Assembly (NCBI GenBank): GCA_024742575.1
Contig: JANSYF010000031.1
Coordinates: 1-40,426 of the forward strand
Direction: 5' to 3'
Origin: Paracoccaceae bacterium
GTDB taxonomy: Bacteria; Pseudomonadota; Alphaproteobacteria; Rhodobacterales; Rhodobacteraceae
DNA length: 40,426 nucleotides
The notes below the pieces were generated by a model. It was not told the origin of the DNA and ran no database searches. It saw only the letters and a list, made by a program, of their open reading frames with translations. Positions 7,760 through 16,670 of this stretch are shown one piece after another (the stretch's first letter is position 1; every line of letters starts with the position of its first letter). The position numbers were made by a program, and so were the translations under genes.

Positions 7760-8548
7760 ATGGCACGCCCGTTTATAATGGTGGCGCCGAACGGCGCGCG
7801 GTTGGGAAAGACGGATCATTCTGCCTTGCCTCTGACTATCGACGAGATTGCTCAGACCGCCATGGCCTGTCACCACGCTGGAGCGGACGCGCTTCACCTG
7901 CATGTTCGCGACCGCAACGGCGATCACTCGCTCGACCCGGGGCTCTATCGGGAAGCGCTTGCACAGTTGCTGAAAGACGTTCCGGACATGCCGGTGCAGA
8001 TCACAACAGAAGCAGTGGGCCTATTCTCAGTCGAGGAACAGTTCGCCTGCCTGTCAGGCGTGCAGCCGCAATGGGCAAGTGTGTCCATCCGCGAAATGTC
8101 CCGCGATGTGGATGTGGCGCGGCGGCTGTATGCGTTCGCCAAGGAGGCCGGAACACGGCTTCAACACATCCTGTATGATACCGCAGACGCCGCGCTTTTG
8201 ACGCAGTGGCAAAGCAACGGTATCGTGCAGCCAGATCAAAACGAGGTCATTCTTGTGCTGGGCCGATACGCCGATGGACTGCCAAGCGATCCGGGCGCCA
8301 TTCATGCGTTTCACGCAGCCCTTCCAAAAGGCACGGCGTGGATGATCTGTGCCTTCGGTCCGTCCGAGCACGCGTGCCTGATAGAAGCTGCGCGTCGCGG
8401 TGGTGATCTGCGTGTCGGGTTCGAAAACAGCCGCACGGCGGCCGATGACAGCGAGTGGACCGACAATGCGGCATCCGTTGCAGCATTAGTCGCAGCCCTT
8501 GCACATCATGACACGACGCGCGCCCACCCACCCATCAAGGAGACATAG
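7760..8548 (+). CDS. BKACE-family beta-keto acid cleavage enzyme (DUF849)
   Basis: This is a 262-aa member of the beta-keto acid cleavage enzyme family, related to Kce (3-keto-5-aminohexanoate cleavage). The family converts a beta-keto acid plus acetyl-CoA to acetoacetate plus a new acyl-CoA, using zinc in a TIM barrel. It shows the N-terminal strand VAPNGARLGKTDH, the zinc-binding HLHVRD motif (about residues 46-51) and the late GFENS segment, which corresponds to the conserved G-E-[DN] near the active site. It is about 40 aa shorter than the second BKACE in the window. No Shine-Dalgarno is evident, fitting a 5' region rearranged by loss of the preceding gene. Its stop lies 2 nt before a class III aminotransferase, which probably supplies the beta-keto substrate. 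Confidence 0.85.
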   Translation: MARPFIMVAPNGARLGKTDHSALPLTIDEIAQTAMACHHAGADALHLHVRDRNGDHSLDPGLYREALAQLLKDVPDMPVQITTEAVGLFSVEEQFACLSGVQPQWASVSIREMSRDVDVARRLYAFAKEAGTRLQHILYDTADAALLTQWQSNGIVQPDQNEVILVLGRYADGLPSDPGAIHAFHAALPKGTAWMICAFGPSEHACLIEAARRGGDLRVGFENSRTAADDSEWTDNAASVAALVAALAHHDTTRAHPPIKET

Positions 8549-8550
8549 CG

Positions 8551-9876
8551 ATGCCCCACGTCTTTCCCCGACATTGTCACAGCACGCTTCCCACAGCCGT
8601 CTCTGGTGACGGGTGTTACTTGATTGACGCGGACGGCAAACACTACTTCGACGGTTCTGGCGGGGCGGCTGTGTCTTGTCTTGGTCATTCCAACGCGCGG
8701 GTTGTGCAAGCCATCAAGGATCAGGTCGATCAACTGGCTTTTGCGCATACCGGCTTCTTCACCACCGACCCGGCGGAAGAGTTGGCGTCTATGCTGATCG
8801 CCGAGGCCCCGGGCGATCTGGACCGCGTCTATTTCGTCTCGGGCGGATCTGAAGCGGTTGAGGCCGCCATTAAGCTCGCGCGCCAATTCCATATCGAAAA
8901 CGGCGAACCCCAACGTCGTCACCTGATTGCGCGTCGGCAAAGCTATCACGGCAATACTCTGGGCGCGCTGGCTGCGGGCGGGAACGCTTGGCGGCGTGAA
9001 CAATTTGCGCCACTGCTGATTGACGTGAGCCATATCGGCCCATGCTACGAATATGCGGAGCGCGCCGAAGATGAGAGCTTGGAGGAGTATGGGCAGCGTG
9101 CGGCGCAGGAACTGGAAGACGAGATCCTTCGTCGTGGCCCCGATCAGGTCATGGCATTTCTAGCCGAACCTGTCGTTGGTGCGACCCTTGGCGCAGTGCC
9201 AGCGGTTGATGGCTACTTTACGCGCATCCGCGAGATCTGCGATCGCTATGGGGTCTTGTTGATCCTTGACGAAGTCATGTGCGGCATGGGTCGGACTGGG
9301 CACCTTTTCGCCTGCGATGCTGACGGCATTACCCCTGATATTCTATGCATCGCGAAAGGACTTGGGGCCGGTTATCAGCCGATCGGCGCAATGCTCTGCA
9401 CCGGGGCGATTTACGACGCTATCGCCAACGGCACAGGGTTCTTCCAACACGGACACACATATCTGAGCCACCCGGTTGCAGCCGCCGCAGGACGAGCGGT
9501 TTTGCAGGAAATACAAGATCACGGCCTTGTCCAGCGCGTGCGTGACTTGGGCAAGACGTTCGAGGCCGCTTTGAAAGAACGCTTCGCCCAACACCCGTAT
9601 GTCGGCGATATTCGCGGGCGTGGGCTGTTCTGGGGGCTAGAGTTCGTGACCAACCGCGATACCCGCACGCCCTTTGACCCGCAAAACGGTTATGCCGGGC
9701 AGCTCAAGAAAGCTGCGTTCCAAGAAGGCCTGATCTGCTATCCAATGGCCGGGACACGCGATGGTCGACACGGCGATCATGTCCTTCTGGCCCCGCCGTT
9801 CATCATGGCCGACAGCCAAGTCGAAGAAGTCGCATCAAAGCTGGAACGCGCTATGCAGGCTGTTTTCCCGGCGTAA
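8551..9876 (+). CDS. Class III PLP-dependent aminotransferase
   Basis: This 441-aa fold-type I omega-amino-acid:pyruvate/2-oxoglutarate aminotransferase starts at an ATG preceded by AAGGAGACATAGCG, a strong ribosome site inside the BKACE 3' end. Motifs are [18 protein letters not shown] (PLP phosphate binding), YHGNTLGAL, AEPVVGA, LILDEVMCGMGRTG (Asp240 contacts the pyridine nitrogen) and DILCIAKGLGAG with Lys269 as the Schiff-base lysine. It is translationally coupled to the BKACE gene. The pair probably deaminates a beta-amino acid or diamine-derived acid to a beta-keto acid that BKACE then cleaves. The exact substrate cannot be read from sequence. A paralogous pair lies at about 20.2-22.5 kb on the other strand. 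Confidence 0.88.
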   Translation: MPHVFPRHCHSTLPTAVSGDGCYLIDADGKHYFDGSGGAAVSCLGHSNARVVQAIKDQVDQLAFAHTGFFTTDPAEELASMLIAEAPGDLDRVYFVSGGSEAVEAAIKLARQFHIENGEPQRRHLIARRQSYHGNTLGALAAGGNAWRREQFAPLLIDVSHIGPCYEYAERAEDESLEEYGQRAAQELEDEILRRGPDQVMAFLAEPVVGATLGAVPAVDGYFTRIREICDRYGVLLILDEVMCGMGRTGHLFACDADGITPDILCIAKGLGAGYQPIGAMLCTGAIYDAIANGTGFFQHGHTYLSHPVAAAAGRAVLQEIQDHGLVQRVRDLGKTFEAALKERFAQHPYVGDIRGRGLFWGLEFVTNRDTRTPFDPQNGYAGQLKKAAFQEGLICYPMAGTRDGRHGDHVLLAPPFIMADSQVEEVASKLERAMQAVFPA

Positions 9877-9913
9877 GTCAAATAGTGCCATCGAGGATGG
9901 TCTTCCCGGTCGA

Positions 9914-10318
9914 ATGTGATTGGTCTGATGCAGAACTAGTAACCATTCCATGCGCTTATGGATCGGCGGAGGATATGTTACATTGAACGATCGTTGGGCG
10001 CCAAGACCTTGTTCTGGTGACTGGCGCGTCCGGTGGCGTGAGTTCGGCGACGATCCAACTGGCCAAGCGGCGGGGCGCGACGTGTATTTGAATGACATCA
10101 AGCTGATTGGCTGTACCGGCTGGGATGAACCTGTTTTCCCAAATATGATTTTGCACATTGAACGCCGCGAAATTCGCCCCCTTCTGGCCAAAACCCTTCC
10201 GCCCAAGGACATCGCCTTGGCTCAGGCCGTGTTCCTGAAGAAACAGCACTTCGGGAACTTTGAGCTTATTGCACCAGCCCCCAAGGCTGATCGGTTCTTA
10301 GGCGCATCTGCGACCTAA
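9914..10318 (+). pseudogene. Decayed zinc-binding (MDR) alcohol dehydrogenase fragment
   Basis: One frame reads DAELVTIPCAYGSAEDMLH, hits a stop at about 9984, and continues with DLVLVTGASGGVSSATIQLA, the cofactor-binding loop of medium-chain dehydrogenases, before a second stop at about 10090. Another frame then gives the C-terminus: LIGCTGWDEPVFPNM, IERREIRPLLAKTLPP and HFGNFELIAPAP. About 100 residues between the two parts are deleted, and the catalytic domain upstream is absent. It is a relic of a quinone-oxidoreductase/MDR-type gene, separated from the aminotransferase by about 40 bp. Confidence 0.7.
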
Positions 10319-10375
10319 TGCTCCGGTTCGATACGGCAGTAAATTCTGGGTTTTGCCGCGTCAAAAGTCAGCGGT

Positions 10376-10405
10376 AAAATATGCGCAAGGCCCGCCCCGG
10401 CGCAT
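10376..10405 (-). terminator. Candidate terminator of the peptide ABC operon
   Basis: On the minus strand ATGCGC and GCGCAT form a 6-bp stem over a GC-rich loop and are followed by ATTTTAC. It lies about 70 nt beyond the stop of the last ATPase gene. The stem is short and the T-run weak. Confidence 0.35.
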
Positions 10406-10472
10406 GTGTCTTGTCAGTGTAGATTTTTCACGTCTGCGCACCGAGCAAAGTGACAGTTCTCGGCTGTACCGA

Positions 10473-11432
10473 CTAAGCCGAATTCGGATGAAAACAGGCG
10501 ACACGTGACTTGTCGCCTTGTGCCGCAAGCCGCGGCGTTTCCGCCCTGCATCTTTCGGTCACCTTTGGACACCGCGCAGCAAAGGCACACCCGGCTGGCG
10601 GGTTCAGTGGATCCGGCAGTTCGGTGCCTTCCGCCTCGGGCGCAGTCAGTGGACGTCCAACCACAGGGGCGCTTTCGGCCAGCAATTTTGTGTAGGGATG
10701 CTTCGGCGCGGCAAAGATTTCTTCCGCCGGTCCGACTTCAACGACCGATCCGAAATATAGAACCGCAATCCGGTCACTCACAGCTTCAACCACAGCAAGG
10801 TCGTGACTGATGAACAAATAGGTCAGATCGAAGACGCGACGCAGATCCGCCAGCAGGTTCAATACCTGCGCTTGCACTGACACGTCGAGCGCCGAGACCG
10901 GCTCATCAAGGATCAGAATGCGCGCATTAGCAGCCAGCGCGCGGGCAATCCCGATCCGCTGCGCCTGACCGCCAGAAAATTCATGGGGATACCGATCAAG
11001 AAATTCCTCGCGCAGGTTCACGCTGTCGAAAATCTCGGAAATGCGCGTTCGCCTTTCGGCGGCGGGCATGTTGTGCAGGCGCTTCAAGGGTGCTTCCATG
11101 ATCTGGCGGATGGTTTTGCGCGGGTTTAGCGATGAGATCGGGTCTTGAAAAACGTACTGAATACGCTTGCCAAAGGCCGCCGGATCGGCGGTGTCAAGTG
11201 CGGCACCCTCGATCTCAATACTTCCCGTCGTGGGTTCCAACAATCCGACCAACATCCGCGCGAGCGTTGATTTTCCGCAACCAGACTCGCCCACAATCCC
11301 AAGCGTCTCGCCCTGCTTCACAGTGAGCGTCAGCGGGTGCACCGCCTTCACCGACCCCGTGGGATTACCGAAAAGCGAGCGGCCTACGGGAAAGGTCTTG
11401 GAAAGATCGGTAAGCTTCAGCGCTTCGGTCAT
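10473..11432 (-). CDS. Peptide/opine ABC transporter ATP-binding protein (DppF/OppF type)
   Basis: This 319-aa ABC ATPase has Walker A GESGCGKST, Q-loop FQDP, signature FSGGQAQR, Walker B ILILDEPVSALD and switch-region ISHDL. It also has the oligopeptide-type C-terminal extension with its cysteine cluster (CAFAARCPKVTERCRAETP), which in this subfamily can hold an Fe-S cluster. The start at 11432 overlaps the previous stop by 4 nt (ATGA), so it is translationally coupled. It would energise uptake together with the fused permease-ATPase upstream. Substrate class (di/oligopeptides, opines or related amines) cannot be resolved from the ATPase. Confidence 0.92.
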   Translation of the reverse strand: MTEALKLTDLSKTFPVGRSLFGNPTGSVKAVHPLTLTVKQGETLGIVGESGCGKSTLARMLVGLLEPTTGSIEIEGAALDTADPAAFGKRIQYVFQDPISSLNPRKTIRQIMEAPLKRLHNMPAAERRTRISEIFDSVNLREEFLDRYPHEFSGGQAQRIGIARALAANARILILDEPVSALDVSVQAQVLNLLADLRRVFDLTYLFISHDLAVVEAVSDRIAVLYFGSVVEVGPAEEIFAAPKHPYTKLLAESAPVVGRPLTAPEAEGTELPDPLNPPAGCAFAARCPKVTERCRAETPRLAAQGDKSRVACFHPNSA

Positions 11433-13309
11433 TCTGGTGCCTCCCGCTTGTCCACCGGATACAGGCAGCGCACCGCTCGGCCACAGTGCTGGACAAGCGC
11501 AATCTCTGCCGCACGACAATCAGTCTGGACGCGGTCACAGCGGTCAGCAAAGGCGCAGCCTTCAGGCAACTTGTCAACCGCGGGCGGCAGGCCGGGAATG
11601 GCCTCGAGACGCCGTTTCCCGCCGCCAAGTTCCGGGACGCAAGCCATCAGGCGTGCGGTATAGGGGTGGCGTGGCGCAACAAGGATGTCAGTCTTGGTTC
11701 CTTCTTCTACAATCCGGCCCGCATACATCACCGCGACGCGGTCACACAGTTGGGCAACAACGCCGAAATCGTGCGTGATGAAGACAATCGCCAAACCCCG
11801 CGAGCGGCGCAGTTCGTCAAGGATCGTTAGAATCTGCGCTTGAACGGTGACGTCCAGCGCGGTCGTCGGTTCATCGGCGATAATGATGTCGGGGTCGTTT
11901 GCCAGCGCCATAGCGATCCCGACACGCTGGCGCATCCCGCCTGACATCTCGTGCGGATAGTCGGTTATGCGTTGCTCAGCATTCGGAATGCGGACGGCTT
12001 TCAACAGCTCAACGGCCTTCGCGCGGCCCTCGGCCTTGCCGATTGGACGGTGGGCGCGGATTGCCTCGATCAACTGATCGCCAACACGGTAAAGCGGGTG
12101 CAACGTGGCGAGCGGATCCTGAAAGATATAGGCAACGTTGCGTCCCCGCATATCGCGAAGGCGGCGGTAAGGCGCGCCGATCAGGTTTTCGCTGTCATAG
12201 TAAGCAGCGCCCCCTGTGACGACACCCGGTGGCGAGGCTACTAGTCCCATGATCGAAAGCGCCGTCACCGATTTGCCGGAGCCACTTTCCCCGATTATGC
12301 CAAGGCATTCGCCTTTCTCTACATGCAGGTCTACGCCGCCGACGGCCCGGTAGATGCGATCCTTGACATGGAACTGGGTCTCCAGCCCCTTTACCTCAAG
12401 CAGGCCCACGCCAGTGGCTGGGGGTGGCAGGTCTGCGCGGTCGACCCGCGTTGCCGCCATGGGACGGGACAGGGCACCAGATTTGAGCCGCGGATCGAGC
12501 GCGTCGCGCACGCCGTCGCCCAAAAGGTTGATCGACATGACGATGATCAGGATCATCGCACCCGGGACTATTGAGGTATGGGGGTTTGTGATCAACGCCG
12601 ACCGCGCTTCGCCCAACATTGAGCCCAGATCGGCTTGCGGTGGTTGGCTGCCGAGTCCGAGGAACGACAGGCCAGCGGTTTCAAGGATCATCCAGCCGAT
12701 GGTTGTGGACATGGCGATGACAATGACCGGGATCACGTTGGGCAGGATCTCGGACAGGATAATCTGCGTGTTCGACAAACCGGCGAGGCGGGCCGCGTCA
12801 ACAAACTCTTTGTTGGCGATGCCCACAGTGACACCACGGATGTTGCGAGCAAAGAACGGCACGTTCACGACTGCCACCGCGATCAACGCGTTGAACAAGC
12901 CGGGGCCAAGAGCCGCGACAATGGCCAGCGCCAGCAGGATGTAGGGAAACGCCATAAGCATGTCGACACCGCGCATGATGATGTTGTCGGTGCGTCCACC
13001 GAAATATCCGGCGATAATCCCGATAGCCGCGCCGATGGTGGCAGCTACGATGGCAGCGGCAAACCCAACCGCCAACGACAATCGCGTGCCCCACATCAGG
13101 CGCGACAGCAAATCCCGGCCCAGATGGTCTGTGCCCAAGGGGGCGCCTTCGGAAAAGATGGGGTGAAACCGGTTCGAGGTGTTCGTCACATCCGGATCGG
13201 CCAGTGGCAAGATCGGTGTCGCGATCGCCAGTAGGACAACGATCAGCAGCACGATCCCACCTGCAAGCGCCAGACGGTTGCGCGCAAGGAGAAGGAAAAA
13301 GGTCTTCAT
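11429..13309 (-). CDS. Fused ABC permease-ATPase (DppC-DppD type)
   Basis: Two subunits that are usually separate occur in one 626-aa chain. Residues 1-280 are a DppC-like permease: [16 protein letters not shown] entry segment, EAA loop [20 protein letters not shown] at about 169-188, and several membrane spans. After a short linker (about 281-300, Pro/Ala-rich) comes a DppD-like ATPase with Walker A GESGSGKS at 340-347, signature MSGGMRQR, Walker [13 protein letters not shown] and the C-terminal cysteine cluster. The start overlaps the upstream permease stop by 4 nt. Such fusions are known in this transporter family. The frame is continuous, so it is not a sequencing artefact visible here. 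Confidence 0.9.
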   Translation of the reverse strand: MKTFFLLLARNRLALAGGIVLLIVVLLAIATPILPLADPDVTNTSNRFHPIFSEGAPLGTDHLGRDLLSRLMWGTRLSLAVGFAAAIVAATIGAAIGIIAGYFGGRTDNIIMRGVDMLMAFPYILLALAIVAALGPGLFNALIAVAVVNVPFFARNIRGVTVGIANKEFVDAARLAGLSNTQIILSEILPNVIPVIVIAMSTTIGWMILETAGLSFLGLGSQPPQADLGSMLGEARSALITNPHTSIVPGAMILIIVMSINLLGDGVRDALDPRLKSGALSRPMAATRVDRADLPPPATGVGLLEVKGLETQFHVKDRIYRAVGGVDLHVEKGECLGIIGESGSGKSVTALSIMGLVASPPGVVTGGAAYYDSENLIGAPYRRLRDMRGRNVAYIFQDPLATLHPLYRVGDQLIEAIRAHRPIGKAEGRAKAVELLKAVRIPNAEQRITDYPHEMSGGMRQRVGIAMALANDPDIIIADEPTTALDVTVQAQILTILDELRRSRGLAIVFITHDFGVVAQLCDRVAVMYAGRIVEEGTKTDILVAPRHPYTARLMACVPELGGGKRRLEAIPGLPPAVDKLPEGCAFADRCDRVQTDCRAAEIALVQHCGRAVRCLYPVDKREAPE

Positions 13310-14253
13310 GTCTTGATGCGGGGATCAAGCAGGCTTTGCGCCACGTCCACCGCGATGTTGAACATGACATAGCAGGCCGCAACGAAGACGACACCGCCCT
13401 GCACTAGCAGGATGTCGCGCTTGAGAATGGCGTCGACCAGCATTCGGCCAACACCGGGCCACTGAAAGACGATCTCGATATAAACGGCACCTGACAGAAC
13501 AAAGCCTGCCTGTATGCCGAGAACGGGAAGAATCGAAACCATGGCCGCCTTAAGTGCGTGCCGCCAGATCACGCCGCGCTCGTGCACGCCTTTGGCACGC
13601 GCCGTGCGGATAAAGTCCTGTCGAAGGACTTCCAGCATGGCCGAACGCGACAGGCGTGCGATGACGCCCGTCGCCACAACAGCAAGGGCTGTCGCCGGCA
13701 TGGCAAGGTGGGAAAGCAATACGCCTATAGTGCGATCTCCATAGATCGGCCACATCCCCGACACCGGGAACCACCGGAGGTTCACTGCAAAGAAAAGGAT
13801 CATCATCATCCCCAAAAAGAAGGATGGGATGGAGATGCCCAGCAAAACGACGAACGTGATGACCTTGTCCGCCGCCCCGTACTGGTTTGCCGCCGAAACG
13901 ACACCCGCGACGACTCCCAGAAACGAACAGAGTACGAAAGCCGTACCCGCCAGAACCAGCGTACCATTGAAGCGCTCCAACACTTCATCGAGAACGGGTC
14001 GGTTGAGGGCGAAAGACGTACCAAAATCTCCGGTCAGCATATTTCCGAGCCAGATGATGTATTGTTGAAAAAGTGGCTTATCGAGGCCTAGATCACGGTT
14101 AAGCTTTTCAACGTTCTCTGGCGTAGCATAGCTGCCAAGTATCGCAGTGGCCGGGTCTCCTGGGATCATCGCCATGATGAGAAAGACAATGATGGTAATC
14201 CCTAGCAGAACCGGGATTGCCGAAACGAGCCGTTTGAGGATGTATCCAGTCAA
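13306..14253 (-). CDS. Peptide/opine ABC transporter permease (DppB type)
   Basis: This 315-aa inner-membrane permease starts TGYILKRLVSAIPVLLG, the standard DppB/OppB first span, and shows PGDPATAILG, DFGTSFALNRPV and the EAA loop FIRTARAKGVHERGVIWRHALKAA. TTG at 14253 is chosen because it follows GCGGGGGCGCC and gives the normal family N-terminus. Upstream residues of the open frame are not family-like. It pairs with the fused permease-ATPase, whose start codon overlaps its stop. It is separated from the SBP gene by a hairpin. Confidence 0.9.
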   Translation of the reverse strand: MTGYILKRLVSAIPVLLGITIIVFLIMAMIPGDPATAILGSYATPENVEKLNRDLGLDKPLFQQYIIWLGNMLTGDFGTSFALNRPVLDEVLERFNGTLVLAGTAFVLCSFLGVVAGVVSAANQYGAADKVITFVVLLGISIPSFFLGMMMILFFAVNLRWFPVSGMWPIYGDRTIGVLLSHLAMPATALAVVATGVIARLSRSAMLEVLRQDFIRTARAKGVHERGVIWRHALKAAMVSILPVLGIQAGFVLSGAVYIEIVFQWPGVGRMLVDAILKRDILLVQGGVVFVAACYVMFNIAVDVAQSLLDPRIKT

Positions 14254-14279
14254 AGGCGCCCCCGCGGCGTTGCGTGATC

Positions 14280-14309
14280 GGCAAGGCGGGCCCAAAGACT
14301 CGCCTTGCC
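14280..14309 (-). promoter_or_regulatory. Intra-operon stem-loop after the SBP gene
   Basis: GGCAAGGCG and CGCCTTGCC form a 9-bp perfect stem over a 12-nt loop, between the SBP stop (14318) and the permease start (14253). There is no T-run. Such hairpins protect the SBP mRNA from 3' decay or cause partial termination, so that binding protein exceeds membrane subunits. A similar hairpin occurs at 24636-24665 in the second importer. Confidence 0.6.
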
Positions 14310-14317
14310 CCAGTGGA

Positions 14318-15895
14318 TCAGTTCTTCACGACTTCGTCGAGCAACAGGAAGAACGAGGGTTGCAGCGCAAAGTTCTCGACCTTGTCCGAGGTGACCGCGT
14401 TCTGCTTCCAGTTGGCCACAAAGACCCAAGGCGCATCTTCCTGCACGATGACCTGCATTTCCTTATAGAGGCGCGCACGTTCATCTTGATCGGTGGCGAC
14501 GCGTGCCGCTTCGAGAAGCGCGTCAACTTCGGGGTTGGAATAGTAGCCCGAGTTAAAACCACCCTGATCCGGCCATGCCTCTGTACGAAGAGCTAGGAAG
14601 GGAAGCGTATCCGGATCATTTGTCATCCACGCCATTTCGGCTATGTCGGCTTTGCCCTCAAGGCCAGGGTTCACTTCACCCAGGAACGTGTTCCACTCAT
14701 AGGTCTCAATCGTCACGTCAAAGCCCACGGCTTCCAGATCGGCTTGAATTGCCGTGCCCATCGCAATCGGATCGAGCATCCCAGACCCACCTTCGGTGAC
14801 AAAGAAGGTCAGTTGAGCGCCCTCTGCCCCGGCTTCCGCGATCAGCGCGCGCGCCTTTTCTGGATCGTAGGGGTAAGGTTCAAGATCGGGATTGTAGGCC
14901 CATGCGAATGCAGGGGGCGTTGGCCCAGCGGCGACCGCGGCAGTGCCTTCCAATACATCGTTGACCAGCGCTTCCTTGTTCACCGCGAAGTTGGCGGCCT
15001 GCCGCACGCGAACGTCGGCGAACGGACCTTCCTTTGCGTTCAGGATCAGGAACCAGACATGCGGCCCGGCCTGTTCATGCACCGTGTAAGCATCGCCTTG
15101 AAATTCGCTTAATGCGACGGGGGGAACCTCGACCATCAGGTCAATGCCACCAGCCAGCATTTCAGCGGTGCGGGTGTTGGCATCGGTGATCGGACGGAAC
15201 ACAACGGCCTGAAGCTTGGGTGCGCCATCCCAGTAGTCAGGGTTTGCCTCGATCACGACAGCTTCGTTCGAACGCCATTCCCCAAAAGTGAAGGGCCCCG
15301 TACCGGACGGATTCCGTCCAAAGTCCGCACCGTGCTGTTCGACCGCAGCGGGTGATACGATCAGACCGGTTGGATAAGCCAAGTTCGACAGAAACGGCGC
15401 ATAAGGCCCGTTCAGGGTGAAGCGCACGGTCAAGTCATCGACAACCTCGGTCGATTCCACCGAAGAGAAAAAGAAGGCCAGCGGGAAAGGACCCGTGTCG
15501 TGATAGGGGTGTTCCTCGTTCAGCATCCGATCAAAGTTGAATTTTACCGCTTCGGCATTGAAGGCCGATCCGTCGTGGAATGTGATGCCATCACGCAGCT
15601 TGAAAGTATAAACGGTTCCGTCTTCACTGATTTCCCAACTTTCCGCCAGCGCAGGTTCGACTTCAAGTGTGCCGTCCTTGTAGCGCACCAGACCGTCATA
15701 GACGTTCATCAAGATGCGGAAATCGTTCACCGCAGTAACGGCGGCCGGGTCCAGCGCCTTGGGCTCGGCAATCTGGCCGACGATCAAAACGCCGGGCGGG
15801 GTTTGTGCCTGAGCGCCGGCAAATGCGCCAAAGGTCAAGGCAAGCGCGGTGCCGGTGGCCATGAGGCTCCGGCGGGTAACGTGAAAGAGCGACAT
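14318..15895 (-). CDS. Peptide/opine ABC transporter substrate-binding protein
   Basis: This 525-aa family-5 extracellular solute-binding protein has a 30-residue signal peptide with a twin arginine (VTRRSLMATGTALAL) ending at AQA/QT, so Tat export is possible. It carries the SBP_bac_5 signature region (ESWEISEDGTVYTFKLRDGITFHDG in parts), ENPSGTGPF-type motif FGRNPSGTGPF and EANPDYWDG. It captures ligand in the periplasm for the permeases encoded downstream. It is the first gene of a leftward operon. The 100-bp region to the divergent DUF1028 gene contains two copies of the TTTATCATGATAAA-like operator, so GntR control is likely. Confidence 0.92.
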   Translation of the reverse strand: MSLFHVTRRSLMATGTALALTFGAFAGAQAQTPPGVLIVGQIAEPKALDPAAVTAVNDFRILMNVYDGLVRYKDGTLEVEPALAESWEISEDGTVYTFKLRDGITFHDGSAFNAEAVKFNFDRMLNEEHPYHDTGPFPLAFFFSSVESTEVVDDLTVRFTLNGPYAPFLSNLAYPTGLIVSPAAVEQHGADFGRNPSGTGPFTFGEWRSNEAVVIEANPDYWDGAPKLQAVVFRPITDANTRTAEMLAGGIDLMVEVPPVALSEFQGDAYTVHEQAGPHVWFLILNAKEGPFADVRVRQAANFAVNKEALVNDVLEGTAAVAAGPTPPAFAWAYNPDLEPYPYDPEKARALIAEAGAEGAQLTFFVTEGGSGMLDPIAMGTAIQADLEAVGFDVTIETYEWNTFLGEVNPGLEGKADIAEMAWMTNDPDTLPFLALRTEAWPDQGGFNSGYYSNPEVDALLEAARVATDQDERARLYKEMQVIVQEDAPWVFVANWKQNAVTSDKVENFALQPSFFLLLDEVVKN

Positions 15896-15925
15896 GACTT
15901 CTTCCTCTCCTATTGGTCTGCTTTT

Positions 15926-15943
15926 AATTTATCATGATAAATT
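15926..15943. promoter_or_regulatory. GntR operator copy 1 (perfect 18-bp palindrome)
   Basis: AATTTATCATGATAAATT is a perfect palindrome 30 bp upstream of the SBP start and 55 bp upstream of the DUF1028 start. Its core recurs upstream of gntR (17490-17505), so it is a strong candidate binding site for that regulator. Confidence 0.75.
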
Positions 15944-15953
15944 GCATGAGGCC

Positions 15954-15971
15954 AAATTTTCATGATAAATT
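15954..15971. promoter_or_regulatory. GntR operator copy 2 (imperfect)
   Basis: AAATTTTCATGATAAATT keeps the right half-site of copy 1 exactly and has a degenerate left half. The centres of the two sites are 28 bp apart, close to three helical turns minus a few bases. Confidence 0.55.
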
Positions 15972-15998
15972 CAAGTCTAAGACTTGGTGGAGGCCGCG

Positions 15999-16670
15999 AT
16001 GACAATTTCGATTCTCGCATTCGACGAAAAAACAGGCACTTACGGTGGCGCGGCAACCACGGGCAGTCTCTGCGTTGGGGGTTGGGTGCTTCGCGGCGAT
16101 GCCGAATCAGGGCTCTCAGCATCCCAAGGATCGCTTCCCAGCACTCTTTGGGGCCATGATGTGCTTGCACGGATGCGTTCAGGCGAGACGGCAGAAGCAG
16201 CGGTTCAGAATGTGGTCAATGTCGACGCTGGCCGAGAAGAGCGGCAATTGGCAGCGCTTGATCCGACGGGAGGCACCGGGGCCTTTACCGGGGCCAACAG
16301 TATCCAAAGCGCTGGCGTGCGCCAAGCACCGGGCGTTGTTGTTGCTGGCAACCTATTGACGTCCGAAGCCGTGCTGGATGCCTGTCTCAACGGCTTTCTG
16401 ACACAGACGGGCGCACTGGATCTGCGCCTGCTCAAAGCCCTAGAATGTGCGGCAGACGCCGGAGGTGACAGTCGCGGGCTATTGTCTGCAGCCGTACTAG
16501 TTGTGAACGCGGCGCGCCCACCACTCAGCTTACGAATCGACTATTCCGAGGCACCGCTTGACGCGCTCGCTGCACTTCACCACCGCGCCACAACCGGCCT
16601 TTACGCTGATTGGGCAAACCACGTACCGACGCTGTCCGACCCCGAACGGGCAATCCCGTTCACCGCATGA
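15999..16670 (+). CDS. DUF1028 family protein (putative Ntn-hydrolase)
   Basis: This 223-aa protein starts MTISILAFDEKTGTYGGAAT and continues GGWVLRGDAESGLSASQGS, then AAVQNVVNVDAGREERQLA and GVRQAPGVVVAGNLL, typical of DUF1028. The start at 15999 follows GGTGGAGG at optimal spacing. I recall that DUF1028 belongs to the Ntn-hydrolase clan; Thr2 would then be the catalytic nucleophile after Met removal. The protein therefore probably hydrolyses an amide or peptide bond, but the reaction is not established. It is divergent from a peptide-type importer and convergent with gntR, its stop touching the gntR stop, which suggests it acts on the imported ligand. Confidence 0.85.
   Translation: MTISILAFDEKTGTYGGAATTGSLCVGGWVLRGDAESGLSASQGSLPSTLWGHDVLARMRSGETAEAAVQNVVNVDAGREERQLAALDPTGGTGAFTGANSIQSAGVRQAPGVVVAGNLLTSEAVLDACLNGFLTQTGALDLRLLKALECAADAGGDSRGLLSAAVLVVNAARPPLSLRIDYSEAPLDALAALHHRATTGLYADWANHVPTLSDPERAIPFTA

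Noticed and set aside
10496-10518. Hairpin AGGCGACA / TGTCGCCT followed by GTTTTC on the minus strand
   Set aside because: It lies inside the last codons of the DppF-type gene, where the conserved C-terminal residues explain the sequence; the T-run is too short for a clear terminator.
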